Position numbers and translations under genes: made by a program
Shown here: one piece after another, positions 12,161-24,130 of the stretch
Numbering within the stretch: position 1 is the first letter of the stretch
How the letters are laid out: every line of letters begins with the position of its first letter
The notes under the pieces: generated by a model
What the model saw: only the letters and a program-made list of their open reading frames with translations
The model's database searches: none
Told to the model about the DNA's origin: nothing
Assembly (NCBI GenBank): GCA_034190875.2
Contig: CM067348.1
Location: 43,916,259 to 43,980,258, forward strand
Source of the DNA: Urechis unicinctus
Taxonomy: Eukaryota; Annelida; Polychaeta; Xenopneusta; Urechidae
Direction: 5' to 3'
Length of the DNA stretch: 64,000 nucleotides

Positions 12161-14390
12161 ATTGGTATTGGTTTGCTTCCTTGGTTTCCTCTCATAATTG
12201 AGTTCTGAGCAACCAAGTACTTGGCCTGTATGTATAGACTCAGCGCACGAAACAAGCTCTTGTGCGAAAGTACGTCATGGTGATAAAGATACTACGGTCA
12301 TATAGCAGTTTTTAATGATGCCATTAGTCTTGTAAATACATACACTGTCAGTGATTTGAGGTGCATAATGCAAAAGGTTGATACAGTATCATGCGTGATC
12401 AATGTATGTACATGAGTTTTTTGGCGATATGATCCACAGGCTTCCAAGAGGCGCCCAATGTATTTTCGTATATTATGTATTAATCATTGAGAAATATATT
12501 AGTATTTTGTACGTAAGTTATTTGCGGGAGTTGGGAAAATCATGACTTAGAGCGCCTGTTGTTCGAATGAGCCATACTGCACAATCAATCACGAATTTAA
12601 GGTCAACGAAGAAGTAGGAGGAAAGGCTGGCATTATACCCAGACGACTCTCATCTCACTGTCTGTAAACTGTATCGTCTTCCGTCCTACATCGCGGACAT
12701 GACACTACTTGTCATCATAACGTGGAGAGGCCAGACGTGATGACATCACAGAGTGGCTCGCACGCCAAGAATGCAAACAATATCGAATCGCTCTGGATCT
12801 CAGAGTGTCAGGTCGACAACGAGTGCTACACTTTGCGTGAATAGTAAAGTTGATCAGCAAACCGACCTTTGGCGCTCACATTGAGCAAATTATGAATGAT
12901 AATGCCAAAAAATGGAAATAATCATACATCGCTTTAATCTCATTGGCGAGTAAAAACTGGCTCTGAAGAAGAATTTCTTTTTTAGATTATACTTATTTCA
13001 TTTCGTTGTTGTGCTGCCTTGTTGATAACATAAAATGATTTTAATTGGCATTACCAATTCAAGCTGATATTTAGCAAATGTAATGCCCCCATATGCATTT
13101 CACTAAAAAAAACCTTCAGTTGAAGTTAACTGTGAATTATCATGATGATGTTCACAGGAATTGTTTATAAATTTTCTCAACGTTTGTGATCTCTGTATAA
13201 TAGTAGCTGGTTTTTACGTTTATAACTCCGCGTGCTATAATTATCTGATAGCGAACACATATGAATAACAAAAAAGTTTACTTCTGCTTTTTGTCTGTCT
13301 ATACGTTTTGTAACGGGATCTCAGCGCAAGGGGGTTCGTAATTGTTGGAACTCAATTGGTACTGGAGAAAAATGAGTTGACCTCGAATTCGAAGAAAAAT
13401 ATGGTGTGGTGAAAGCCACCTTAATTAACAATATCGTCACTTATTTGGGCCCTTGACACGGCCAGCTTTTCTGCGCTGGTCTATATGAACTAACTGGGGA
13501 AAAAATGAGCCTCAGAAAACATCTATCAACAAATTACTAACTTGATCATAATCAAGGAGTTATAACCAATAGCAGGAGTGGAAACGAAGTCGCAGTGTCT
13601 GCCTCAGCAAGTCGTCCACGAGATCCTTGTCTCACTCACACTTCAGTTTGGCTAGCCGCGCACGACGGTAATATAAATAACAAGAGGCCCATGGGAGCCA
13701 TGTGGGAACTTGGCGAACTGCATCCAAATAATTGCAACAATTTCAGAATGGGGCCACAATTGACCAAAATCGGCCACAAATTACCTAAGTTATCATGCCT
13801 CTTATGTTGAAAATCATTATGATTGCAAAGTGATTCATGGGAAATGAAAAATCATAACGTGTAAATCATCATTACGTTATGATATATACAATAAGATGAA
13901 TTAATGGGCCAATTTTGAAATTTGCCCGTGGGCCTCGAGGTTTCCCCATGTATCTACGGGGCTCTTGTTTGCGTAGCACGAAAGGGAAATGAAAAATCAT
14001 AAGGTACGTTATCATCGTTATGATGTCTAATGGGAACCATCGATAACCAAGGGTGATAAAGAAGTATTGACTGGCATGGCTTCGTTTGCGATGTGTTGCA
14101 TCGATATGCAAATTTTTTTAGAGGACATTCATTTTTTACAGTGAATTGGACTGGTCCGTATTGCTGCTTGCCGGCTTTACGCAAAGCGAGCTGGCAGCAG
14201 CGGTGACCTTTGTGAAACTATCAACCTTAAACATTCATTCAGAAGCCAAACAACATTAAGCAATAAAAAATCCGTATCAACCTATAATCAACAAAATTAC
14301 TATGGATTTATCAATCATGTTGAGTGTTTAGCTGTTGTTGGCACCTGTTATATCTATGATATATATATGACAATGCAGATCAGTGTGCTA

Positions 14391-14461
14391 GGCCGCTTGG
14401 CGTAGCGGTGTAGTTTTAGACTTCCATGCCAGAGGCCGGTGTTCAAATCCAGTACACGGAC
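14391..14461 (+). other. tRNA-like segment in unit A
   Basis: It has a box A-like TTGGCGTAGCGG and a box B-like GTTCAAATCC about 33 nt apart, which is tRNA spacing. The anticodon and acceptor arms do not pair well, so it is a tRNA-derived Pol III promoter or tRNA relic, not a working tRNA gene. Homologous copies are at 16268-16340, 18136-18206 and 21492-21562. Confidence 0.55.
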
Positions 14462-15521
14462 ATAATTTTTTTTCCGAATTTTCGTGCCACAACAATTATT
14501 TCATCTAATTTCAATAGAACACGATTCGTGCTGTCGATGACAACAGCTGAGCAGATTTTTATGATTATAGAACTGATATTTACGATTTTATTAGCAATCG
14601 AAAATTTGACGAAAATTGACTGAGTGAAATTTTGTTTTTTCAACTCAACGCGCTTTGAAAACGACGAATATTTTGATAGCATATGTCAAATCCAAAGTTT
14701 GGCAATTGTTTCAGCTTTCAGAAAATGTTAATTTTGTTACGATCGGACGATAATTAGTGAATTTATTGCGAAATAAATAAGTTGAGAGATTTTTGGTTAC
14801 CAGAAATTTTTCGACCTGCTACAATTTTTTAACAATGCATTATTTACAACTAAGTATATTTAGAAAAAGTTTACAATTACATTACACTTTCAGAATATCT
14901 AAATTGTTTAAAAATGGAACTCTAAAGTATGGACATATTGAGCATTGAACTTGTGTCATTTTTTGAAAACTTTGATGCTTTCGTGACCGGAAGTGACGTC
15001 ATCGACATTCATGATATTTTAGGATACGTCTTGGTATGTCGCTGAGAACATGTGAACCAAATTTTATTACCATCGGACATGTATTGACGGTTTTATAGGC
15101 GCTCAAAATATTCATGAAACTTTTGTTGCCATTTGGACCGATACCACTTTTTTTCGACCTTAGACGCTTGGGGAAAAAACCATTGGTTGGATCGCCGTAT
15201 ATGTATTTAGAAAAAGTTTGCAATTGGAATGAGCTACACGATGGTGTAAAGTTTGTAACGATCCGACCATTATTAACGGAGTTATTTGAGGTACTAGATT
15301 TTCACTTATTCGATGACCCTGACCTTAGTTTTGAGTCAAGGTCAAAACAAAACATCTCGGTTCTGCGCATCATTCACGTCTAGCCATTGGTGAAAAAAAA
15401 AATCGGAAAATTTTAAAAATTGCGACCTGTATCGTGTAACAAAAAAAAGTTACAAACATACATACATACATACATACATACATACATACATACAAAACGT
15501 ACAAACCGGACCGATCGCCAT

Positions 15522-15548
15522 AACTTGGCGTTCCGAAAACGCCAAGTT
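15522..15548. repeat. Hairpin between array units A and B
   Basis: Perfect 11-bp arms, AACTTGGCGTT and AACGCCAAGTT, with a 5-nt loop. The identical hairpin is at 17398-17424. Confidence 0.9.
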
Positions 15549-16267
15549 AACAAGAGGCCCATGGGAGCCATGTGGGAACTTGGCGAACTGCATCCAAATA
15601 ATTGCAACAATTTCAGAATGGGGGGCCACAATTGACCAAAATCGGCCAAAAAATTACCTAAGTTATCATGCCTCTTATGTTGAAAATCATTATGATTGCA
15701 AAATGATTCATGGGAAATGAAAAATCATAACGTGTAAATCATCATTACGTTATGATATATACAATAAGATGAATTAATGGGCCAATTTTGAAATTTGCCC
15801 GTGGGCCTCGAGGTTTCCCCATGTATCTACGGGGCCTCTTGTTTGTGTAGCACGAAAGGGAAATGAAAAAATCATAAGGTACGTTATCATCGTTATGATG
15901 TCTAATGGGAACCATCGATAACCAAGGGTGATAAAGAAGTATTGACTGGCATGGCTTCGTTTGCGATGTGTTGCATCGATATGCAAATTTTTTTAGAGGA
16001 CATTCATTTTTACAGTGAATTGGACTGGTCCGTATTGCTGCTTGCCGGCTTTACGCAAAGCGAGTGGCAGCAGCGGTGACCTTTGTGAAACTATCAACCT
16101 TAAAAACATTCATTCAGAAGCCAAACAACATTAAGCAATAAAAAATCCGTATCAACCTATAATCAACAAAATTACTATGGATTTATCAATCATGTTGAGT
16201 GTTTAGCTGTTGTTGGCACCCTGTTATATCTTATGATATATATATGACAATGCAGATCAGTGTGCTA

Positions 16268-16340
16268 GGCCGCTTGGCGTAGCGGCATGTGTTTTTAGAC
16301 TTCCATGCCAGAGGCCGGTGTTCAAATCCCGTACACGGAC
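16268..16340 (+). other. tRNA-like segment in unit B
   Basis: The same box A/box B arrangement as in unit A, with GTTCAAATCCCG intact at the B box and a slightly longer D-arm spacer. Confidence 0.5.
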
Positions 16341-17397
16341 ATAATTTTTTTTCCGAATTTTCGTGTGCCACAACAATTATTTTCATCTAATTTCAATAGA
16401 ACACGATTCGTGCTGTCGATGACAACAGCTGAGCAGATTTTTATGATTATAGAACTGATATTTACGATTTTATTAGCAATCGAAAATTTGACGAAAATTG
16501 ACTGAGTGAAATTTGTTTTTTCAACTCAACGCGCTTTGAAAACGACGAATATTTTGATAGCATATGTCAAATCCAAAGTTTGGCAATTGTTTCAGCTTTC
16601 AGAAAATGTTAATTTTGTTACGATCGGACGATAATTAGTGAATTTATTGCGAAATAAATAAGTTTGAGAGATTTTGGTTACCAGAAATTTTCGACCTGCT
16701 ACAATTTTTTAACAATGCATTATTTACAACTAAGTATATTTAGAAAAAGTTTACAATTACATTACACTTTCAGAATATCTAAATTGTTTAAAAATGGAAC
16801 TCTAAAGTATGGACATATTGAGCATTGAACTTGTGTCATTTTTTTGAAAACTTTGATGCTTTCGTGACCGGAAGTGACGTCATCGACATTCATGATATTT
16901 TAGGATACGTCTTGGTATGTCGCTGAGAACATGTGAACCAAATTTTATTACCATCGGACATGTATTGACGGTTTTATAGGCGCTCAAAATATTCATGAAA
17001 CTTTTGTTGCCATTTGGACCGATACCACTTTTTTTCGACCTTAGACGCTTGGGAAAACCATTGGTTGGATCGCCGTATATGTATTTAGAAAAAGTTTGCA
17101 ATTGGAATGAGCTACACGATGGTGTAAAGTTTGTAACGATCCGACCATTATTAACGGAGTTATTTGAGGTACTAGATTTTCACTTATTCGATGACCCTGA
17201 CCTTAGTTTTGAGTCAAGGTCAAAACAAAACATCTCGGTTCTGCGCATCATTCACGTCTAGCCATTGGTGAAAAAAAAATCGGAAAATTTTAAAAATTGC
17301 GACCTGTATCGTGTAACAAAAAAAAGTTACAAACATACATACATACATACATACATACATACATACATACAAACGTACAAACCGGACCGATCGCCAT

Positions 17398-17424
17398 AAC
17401 TTGGCGTTCCGAAAACGCCAAGTT
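17398..17424. repeat. Hairpin between array units B and C
   Basis: The same 11-bp arm, 5-nt loop structure as at 15522-15548, directly before AACAAGAGGCCC of unit C. Confidence 0.9.
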
Positions 17425-19244
17425 AACAAGAGGCCCATGGGAGCCATGTGGGAACTTGGCGAACTGCATCCAAATAATTGCAACAATTTCAGAATGGGGC
17501 CACAATTGACCAAAATCGGCCAAAAATTACCTAAGTTATCATGCCTCTTATGTTGAAAATCATTATGATTGCAAAATGATTCATGGGAAATGAAAAATCA
17601 TAACGTGTAAATCATCATTACGTTATGATATATACAATAAGATGAATTAATGGGCCAATTTTGAAATTTGCCCGTGGGCCTCGAGGTTTCCCCATGTATC
17701 TACGGGGCCTCTTGTTTGTGTAGCACGAAAGGGAAATGAAAAATCATAAGGTACGTTATCATCGTTATGATGTCTAATGGGAACCATCGATAACCAAGGG
17801 TGATAAAGAAGTATTGACTGGCATGGCTTCGTTTGCGATGTGTTGCATCGATATGCAAATTTTTTTAGAGGACATTCATTTTTACAGTGAATTGGACTGG
17901 TCCGTATTGCTGCTTGCCGGCTTTACGCAAAGCGAGCTGGCAGCAGCGGCGACCTTTGTGAAACTATCAACCTTAAACATTCATTCAGAAGCCAAACAAC
18001 ATTAAGCAATAAAAAAATCCGTATAAACCTATAATTAACAAAATTACAATGGATTTATCAACCATGTTGAGTGTTTAGCTGCTGTTGGCACCTGTAATAC
18101 TTATTATATATATGACAATGCCTGCTACTGTGCTAGGCCGCGTGGCGTAGCGGCATTGTTTTAGACTTCCATGCCAGAGGCCGGTGTTCAAATCCCGTAC
18201 ACGGACATAATTTTTTTTCCGAATTTTCGTGCCACAACAATTATTTCATCTAATTTCAATAGAACACGATTCGTGCTGTCGATGACAACAGCTGAGCAGA
18301 TTTTTATGATTATAGAACTGATATTTACGATTTTATTAGCAATCGAAAATTTGACGAAAATTGACTGAGTGAAATTTGTTTTTTTTTCACTCAACGCGCT
18401 TTGAAAACGACGAATATTTTGATAGCGTATGTCAATTATCAAAGTTTAGTAACTGTGTCAGCTCTTAGATAATGGTAATTTTGTTACGATCGGACGATAA
18501 TTAGTGAATTTATTGCGAAATTAAAACGTTGAGAGATTTTGGTTACCAGAAATTTTCGACCTGCTACAATTTTTTTAACAATGCATTATTTACAACTAAG
18601 TATATTTAGAAAAAGTTTACAATTACATTACACTTTCAGAATATCTAAACTGTTTAAAAATGGAACTCGAAAGTATGGACATATTGAGCATTGAACTTGT
18701 GTCATTTTTTTGAAAACTTTGATGCTTTCGTGACCGGAAGTGACGTCATCGACATTCATGATATTTTAGGATACGTCTTGGTATGTTGCGGAGAACATGT
18801 GAACCAAATTTTATTACCATCGGACATGTATTGACGATTTTATAGGCGCTCAAAATATTCATGAAACTTATATTGCCATTTGGACCGATACCACGTTTTT
18901 TCGACCTTAGGCGCTCGGGAAAACCATTGGTTGGATCGCCGTATATGTATTTAGAAAAAGTTTGCAATTTGAATGAGCTACACGATGGTGTAAAGTTTGT
19001 AACGATCCGACCATTATTAACGGAGTTATTCGAGGTACTAGTTTTTCACTTATTCAATGACCCTGACCTTAGTTTTGGGTCAAGGTCAAAACAAAACATC
19101 TCGGTTCTGCGCATCATTCACGCCTAACCATTGGTGAAAAAAAAATCGGAAAATTTTAAAAATTGCGACCTGTATCGTGTAACAAAAAAAAGTTACAAAC
19201 ATACATACATACATACATACATACATACATACATACATACATAC
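17425..19244 (+). repeat. Array unit C (about 1820 bp, no terminal hairpin)
   Basis: It matches units A and B up to the CATA tract (about 19200-19244), then passes straight into the divergent unit D without the hairpin. The tRNA-like segment is at 18136-18206 and TGACGTCA at 18741-18748. It shares several variants with unit E (GTAATACTTA, ATTATCAAAGTTTAG) that A and B lack. Confidence 0.95.
18136..18206 (+). other. tRNA-like segment in unit C
   Basis: GGCCGCGTGGCGTAGCGGCA followed by GTTCAAATCCCG. The A-box flank differs from units A and B (CGCGTGG against CGCTTGG). Confidence 0.5.
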
Positions 19245-20695
19245 GAGATGCCCATGAGGACATGGGTGAACTTGGCGAACAGTGTCAGAAACTTTATAAA
19301 ATTTCAATATTGTACCAAAATTGACCAAGTTACTCTAGATTTTTCGATAAAACAATGATTCAGAGTCTGACACCAGGAAAAGCATATTTTTTATTTAATA
19401 GTACCGCGGCCTGCCGTATTTGCCGCGCCACGCGCCCCGCGCCCCCTAGCCTAGAGCAAATTCCTTTGTTCAGCGCGTGAGGCAGGCTGTTGTAAACAAG
19501 CCCGCGCCGAGCCATTAGAAATGACACCCACTGTACTTCAAACTTATTTTATGAGAAAACTGTCGGTTATTTTGAGCAGAAAATTACACATCTTTGTTCA
19601 GAATTGAATGGGCTTTCTTCGAAAAAAAACAAATTCACAATACGACCATTTACGACGGAGAAACGACGCGATAACTTCAGATTTCAGTCGTATTTTAACT
19701 TTGATTTGTTCGTGACCGGAAATGACATCAGCGACTTCCCCAAAAGAATCATCATTCGGTAGACGCTCTCCATGGTAACATTTTACCCACGTTTTGTGAC
19801 CCTCGAACAAATATTGTCGATTTTACAAGTGATCGAAAAAAAATTGCCAATTTTAGCTGTTTTCCGAACTTTTACCGGCGATTCGTGAGAAAACTACGCA
19901 TAATTCCTGCTGTTACACAGTGTACGAAATGTTACTCGAAAAGTAACCTTCAAATTCATGTTTCAATTTTCAAAATCGACCCAGTAGTATTAAACATATT
20001 GGGGTGTTAATGCATTTAGGGGGTCACTTTTTAACTTTAAGCTCAGTTTGTGAGAAAACTATAAGACATAAACAATTAGATGAATAAGTTTCAAGTTCGG
20101 AAGTGTATGGGCTACCTTCAGGTGCAAACATTTTTACGATACGACCATTAACGACGGAGTAATGACGCGATAAATTCGAATTGCACAGCTAAATAACGTT
20201 GTTTTTTGCTCGTAACCGGAAGTGACGTCATCGACATAAAAAAAATACTTATCTTCCGATAGCCAGTGCTTCTGTGAACATTCGACCCAATTTTTATGAC
20301 CATCCATCGAATATTGTTGAAGTTATAAGCGATGGAAAAATGTGGTAAAATACTACCACAAATTTTCGAGTGGGGGCTACGGGGCGAAATATGCATATTT
20401 TGTCATGATATTTGATATGGAAAGTTGGCGAATAAATCAGGCTACAAGGAACTGTACACTTTTTAAAAATCGCACCGTAGGTTAAGATGATATTAAGGAT
20501 TGAAAAATTCACAACGTGACCTTGACCTTAATATGAGGTCAAGGTCAAAACAAAACATCTCGGTTCTGCGCATCATTGACGCCTAACGATTGGTGAAAAA
20601 AAAATTGCAAAATATCAAAAATTGCGACCTGTATCGCGAAACAAAAAATTGTTAACAAACAAACATCCAAACTTACAAACGCGACTGACCAACGT

Positions 20696-20722
20696 AACTT
20701 GGCGTTATGATTACGCCAAGTT
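20696..20722. repeat. First hairpin at the end of unit D
   Basis: Arms AACTTGGCGT and ACGCCAAGTT with a 7-nt loop. The inner bases differ from the A/B hairpins, but complementarity of the arms is kept. Confidence 0.85.
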
Positions 20723-20752
20723 AACAAACGTACAAACCGGGCCGATCGCCAT

Positions 20753-20780
20753 AACTTGGCGAATGCGAATTCGCCAAGTT
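20753..20780. repeat. Second hairpin at the end of unit D
   Basis: 12-bp arms AACTTGGCGAAT and ATTCGCCAAGTT with a 4-nt loop, directly before unit E. The identical hairpin is at 22619-22646. Confidence 0.9.
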
Positions 20781-21491
20781 AACAAGAGGCCCATGGGAGC
20801 CATGTGGGAACTTGGCGAACTGCATCCAAATAATTGCAACAATTTCAGAATGGGGCCACAATTGACCAAAATCGGCCACAAATTACCTAAGTTATCATGC
20901 CTCTTATGTTGAAAATCATTATGATTGCAAAGTGATTCATGGGAAATGAAAAGTCATAACGTGTAAATCACCATTACGTTATGATATATACAATAAGATG
21001 AATTAATGGGCCAATTTTGAAATTTGCCCGTGGGCCTCGAGGTTTCCCCATGTATCTACGGGGATCTTGTTTGTGTAGCACGAAAGGGAAATGAAAAATC
21101 ATAAGGTACGTTATCATCGTTATGATGTCTAATGGGAACCATCGATAACCAAGGGTGATAAAGAAGTATTGACTGGCATGGCTTCGTTTGCGATGTGTTG
21201 CATCGATATGCAAAGTTTTTTAGAGGACATTCATTTTTACAGTGAATTGGACTGGTCCGTATTGCTGCTTGCCGGCTTTACGCAAAGCGAGCTGGCAGCA
21301 GCGGTGACCTTTGTGAAACTATCAACCTTAAACATTCATTCAGAAGCCAAACAACATTAAGCAATAAAAAATCCGTATCAACCTATAATTAACAAAATTA
21401 CTATGGATATATCAATCATGTTGAGTGTTTAGCTGTTGTTGGCACCTGTAATACTTACTATTTATATATGACAATGCATGCTAGTGTGCTA

Positions 21492-21562
21492 GGCCGCGTG
21501 GCGTAGCGGCAATGTTTTAGACTTCCATGCCAGAGGCCGGTGTTCAAATCCCGTACACGGAC
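21492..21562 (+). other. tRNA-like segment in unit E
   Basis: Nearly the same as the unit C copy. Both Pol III boxes are kept. Confidence 0.5.
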
Positions 21563-22618
21563 ATAATTTTTTTTCCGAATTTTCGTGCCACAACAATTAT
21601 TTCATCTAATTTCAATAGAACACGATTTGTGCTGTCGATGACAACAGCTGAGCAGATTTTTATGATTATAGAACTGATATTTACGATTTTATTAGCAATC
21701 GAAAATTTGACGAAAATTGACTGAGTGAAATTTGTTTTTTCAACTCAACGCGCTTTGAAAACGACGAATATTTTGATAGCGTATGTCAATTATCAAAGTT
21801 TAGTAACTGTGTCAGCTTTTAGATAATGGTAATTTTGTTACGATCGGACGATAATTAGTGAATTTATTGCGAAATTAAAACGTTGAGAGATTTTGGTTAC
21901 CAGAAATTTTCGACCTGCTACAATTTTTTTAACAATGCATTATTTACAACTAAGTATATTTAGAAAAAGTTTACAATTACATTACACTTTCAGAATATCT
22001 AAACTGTTTTTAAATGAAATTCTAAAGCATGGACGTATTGAGCATTGAACTTGTGTCATTTTTTATAAACTTTGATGCTTTCGTGACCGGAAGTGACGTC
22101 ATCGACATTCATGATATTTTAGGATACGTTTTGGTATGTCGCTGAGAACATGTGAACCAAATTTTATTACCATCGGACATGTATTGACGGTTTTATAGGC
22201 GCTCAAAATATTCAGGAAACTTTTGTTGCCATTTGGACCGATACCACTTTTTTTCGACCTTAGGCGCTCGGGAAAACCATTGGTTGGATCGCCGTATAAG
22301 TATTTAGAAAAAGTTTTTGCAATTTGAATGAGCTACACGATGGTGTAAAGTTTGTAACGATCCGACCATTATTAACGGAGTTATTCGAGGTACTAGTTTT
22401 TCACTTATTCAATGACCCTGACCTTAGTTTTGGGTCAAGGTCAAAACAAAACATCTCGGTTCTGCGCATCATTCACGCCTAACCATTGGTGAAAAAAAAA
22501 TTGGAAAATTTCAAAAATTGCGACCTGTATCGTGTAACAAAAAAAAGTTACAAACATACATACATACATACATACATACATACATACATACAAACGTACA
22601 AACCGGGCCGATCGCCAT

Positions 22619-22646
22619 AACTTGGCGAATGCGAATTCGCCAAGTT
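22619..22646. repeat. Terminal hairpin of the array
   Basis: 12-bp arms with a 4-nt loop, as at 20753-20780. Beyond it the sequence leaves the unit consensus and enters the terminal inverted repeat at 22653-22666. Confidence 0.9.
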
Positions 22647-22679
22647 AATAAACGTCGTGCACGGCTACAGTTTGGCTAG

Positions 22680-24130
22680 TTGAAGCGTTAGCTGCTGTGC
22701 GAGTTACTCCTTGACGTAACTTAAAGGTGTATTTTATCAAAAGTCATCGAAATTCTGTTCTGGGGAAAAATATCGTCGATCGATTCCCTTCTAAGTTTAG
22801 TAATGATATCCAAAAACTCGAATCCAATCGGTGACCCCAGCTTTGTGGCCTGTGTACAGTTCGATTTCTTATTTTTGACGGGACGTGAATTTTAAACCAA
22901 ATATGGCACACGGTAGACTCTTCAATACATCCGAGGCTGAAAACCGGCGATAATACCAGAAAATGGTAATTTTGCGCATGCGTAGTTACTGGTTGAGTTC
23001 GTTATTCATTTGAATAATTTTGTAAAAAGAGTTCCGAGGCTGCTTTCAGTGCGCCGTAATCGATTAATTATCAATGATTTGGTGTACCCAGTTACATGTA
23101 AGGATTATAAACGAGTCATTGTAGCAACTACATAAAAATGCAAGCAGCATAAAAAATGCACAAAATCGCCGAACAATATTTTGAGGCCGTTCAAAAATTA
23201 TGTAACGCTTTTTGGCTGATTTTGGACAACACCCACCCCCACTTGTGACACTCCATAATACCCACCAAGACGACCCCTCCCCCCACCCCCCGGTATGTAA
23301 AAGTAAGTTATATACTTTCCCCACCCCACACACAAACATTCACGATTCCCCCGTGGGATGTGTAAATGCAGGCAGACGAGGCAGCCCTCCGACACTGATG
23401 TCTCGCACTAGGGAACGGGAAGACGGATTCACAGCGCAACCAAAATGCTTCTACCACGAAGCTCACATGCAGATCTATAAAAAGAATAACTGCATGCGAG
23501 CTTGGTGACAGAATCATAGTGGTCTTACCCAAGTGCATGTGGACGAAATAGCTCTTTGTGAACCTTGATTGACCCCGTCTTCTAGCTCGTAGTATAATAA
23601 GGTTTCAAGTTTGAATTATAAGATTGGATCCCGCTTAACAATGAGCTTAGTGTTTCCGGTTCACGGGTTGGTTAGCAATTTTCCTTTTCCGCCCAGAACA
23701 TTTTCAGTGGAACTACCACCGGGCTCTCAAGTCTTAAAACACCCCGTCTCGCTATAGCAGATATAGTCATTATATAGAACCAAGAGAGGCCAGACTGGAG
23801 TAACAGTGGAAACAGCTGGTCATTCGTGGTAACTTGACACACCATTTCATAAGTTTCGTCCTATTTTGGCCTTTGATAGTTAGTGATAAATGAATAACTC
23901 AATGTTATGAACACGTGGTGAAATATATTATATGGTTTAAGTCGTAACATCTTTCTCATAAAACTTTCCAGGTTACTTTTCTTAAAGACCATATAATAGC
24001 GCTAATCTGACATCTTATTTCTGTTAGTCATCAAACCAGAATGTTGATGTTCCTTACGAAAATTCGTCCACGTTGTATTCCAAACAGACATCAAAAACGT
24101 GAAAGCAACACCAAGTTCTACCGTTTCATG
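22680..24130. other. Spacer between the array and the RING gene
   Basis: No gene was seen. A pyrimidine-rich C-tract block lies at about 23225-23295, and part of a MITE terminus related to 4581-4598 (CTCAAGTCTTAAAACACC) at about 23726-23745. The part next to 24130 is probably 3'UTR of the minus-strand RING gene. Confidence 0.5.

Larger units (their letters stand above)
9345..13643. other. Non-coding stretch upstream of the FNDC3 exon
   Basis: No convincing exon was seen. It probably contains the 5'UTR exon or exons and promoter of the FNDC3 gene. A perfect CRE (TGACGTCA) lies at 10716-10723, a (GT)n/G-run at 11345-11395, and a dispersed repeat at 11892-12160 that recurs at 58934-59190. Confidence 0.5.
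13679..15548 (+). repeat. Array unit A (1870 bp)
   Basis: It begins AACAAGAGGCCCATGGGAG. In order it contains a conserved leader, a tRNA-like segment (14391-14461), TGACGTCA (14994-15001), a (CATA)n tract (about 15459-15495) and a terminal hairpin (15522-15548). It is nearly identical to units B, C and E apart from small indels, mostly in homopolymers. Short open frames recur in each copy only because the DNA is duplicated. Confidence 0.95.
15549..17424 (+). repeat. Array unit B (1876 bp)
   Basis: It has the same order of parts as unit A: tRNA-like segment at 16268-16340, TGACGTCA at 16875-16882, CATA tract around 17335-17370, and a hairpin at 17398-17424. It is the closest copy to unit A. 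Confidence 0.95.
19245..20780 (+). repeat. Array unit D, divergent (about 1536 bp)
   Basis: The start (GAGATGCCCATGAGG..CATGGGTGAACTTGGCGAAC) is a diverged form of the unit leader. The end (GACCTTGACCTTA..GTCAAGGTCAAAACAAAACATCTCGG) matches the unit tail. Between them are diverged GTGACCGGAAaTGAC motifs, and there is no tRNA-like segment. It closes with two hairpins, at 20696-20722 and 20753-20780. Confidence 0.85.
20781..22646 (+). repeat. Array unit E (about 1866 bp)
   Basis: A full unit with the tRNA-like segment at 21492-21562, TGACGTCA at 22094-22101, CATA tract around 22555-22591 and a terminal hairpin at 22619-22646, after which the array stops. Confidence 0.95.
13644..22679. mobile_element. 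Composite tandem array, possibly a non-autonomous Helentron/HINE-like element
   Basis: Four near-identical units of about 1.87 kb and one divergent 1.54-kb unit lie head to tail. The ends carry an imperfect inverted repeat (AGCCGCGCACGACG at 13654-13667; CGTCGTGCACGGCT at 22653-22666, one mismatch). Outside it is an exact 12-bp direct repeat CAGTTTGGCTAG (13644-13655 and 22668-22679). Units end in CATA tetranucleotides and/or an AACTTGGCG hairpin. Tandem cores plus a tetranucleotide tract and terminal hairpin resemble molluscan pearl/CvA-type and HINE elements. No Rep/helicase or transposase coding was found, so the class is inference. Confidence 0.6.

Noticed and set aside
14391-14461. A functional tRNA gene.
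   Set aside because: The A and B boxes are present, but the acceptor, anticodon and T stems do not pair well in any copy.
14426-22440. Short frames such as MPEAGVQIPYTDIIFFPNFR and MKLLLPFGPIPLFF that recur in every array unit.
   Set aside because: They repeat because the DNA is duplicated. They shift or change at homopolymer indels between units and show no known domain.
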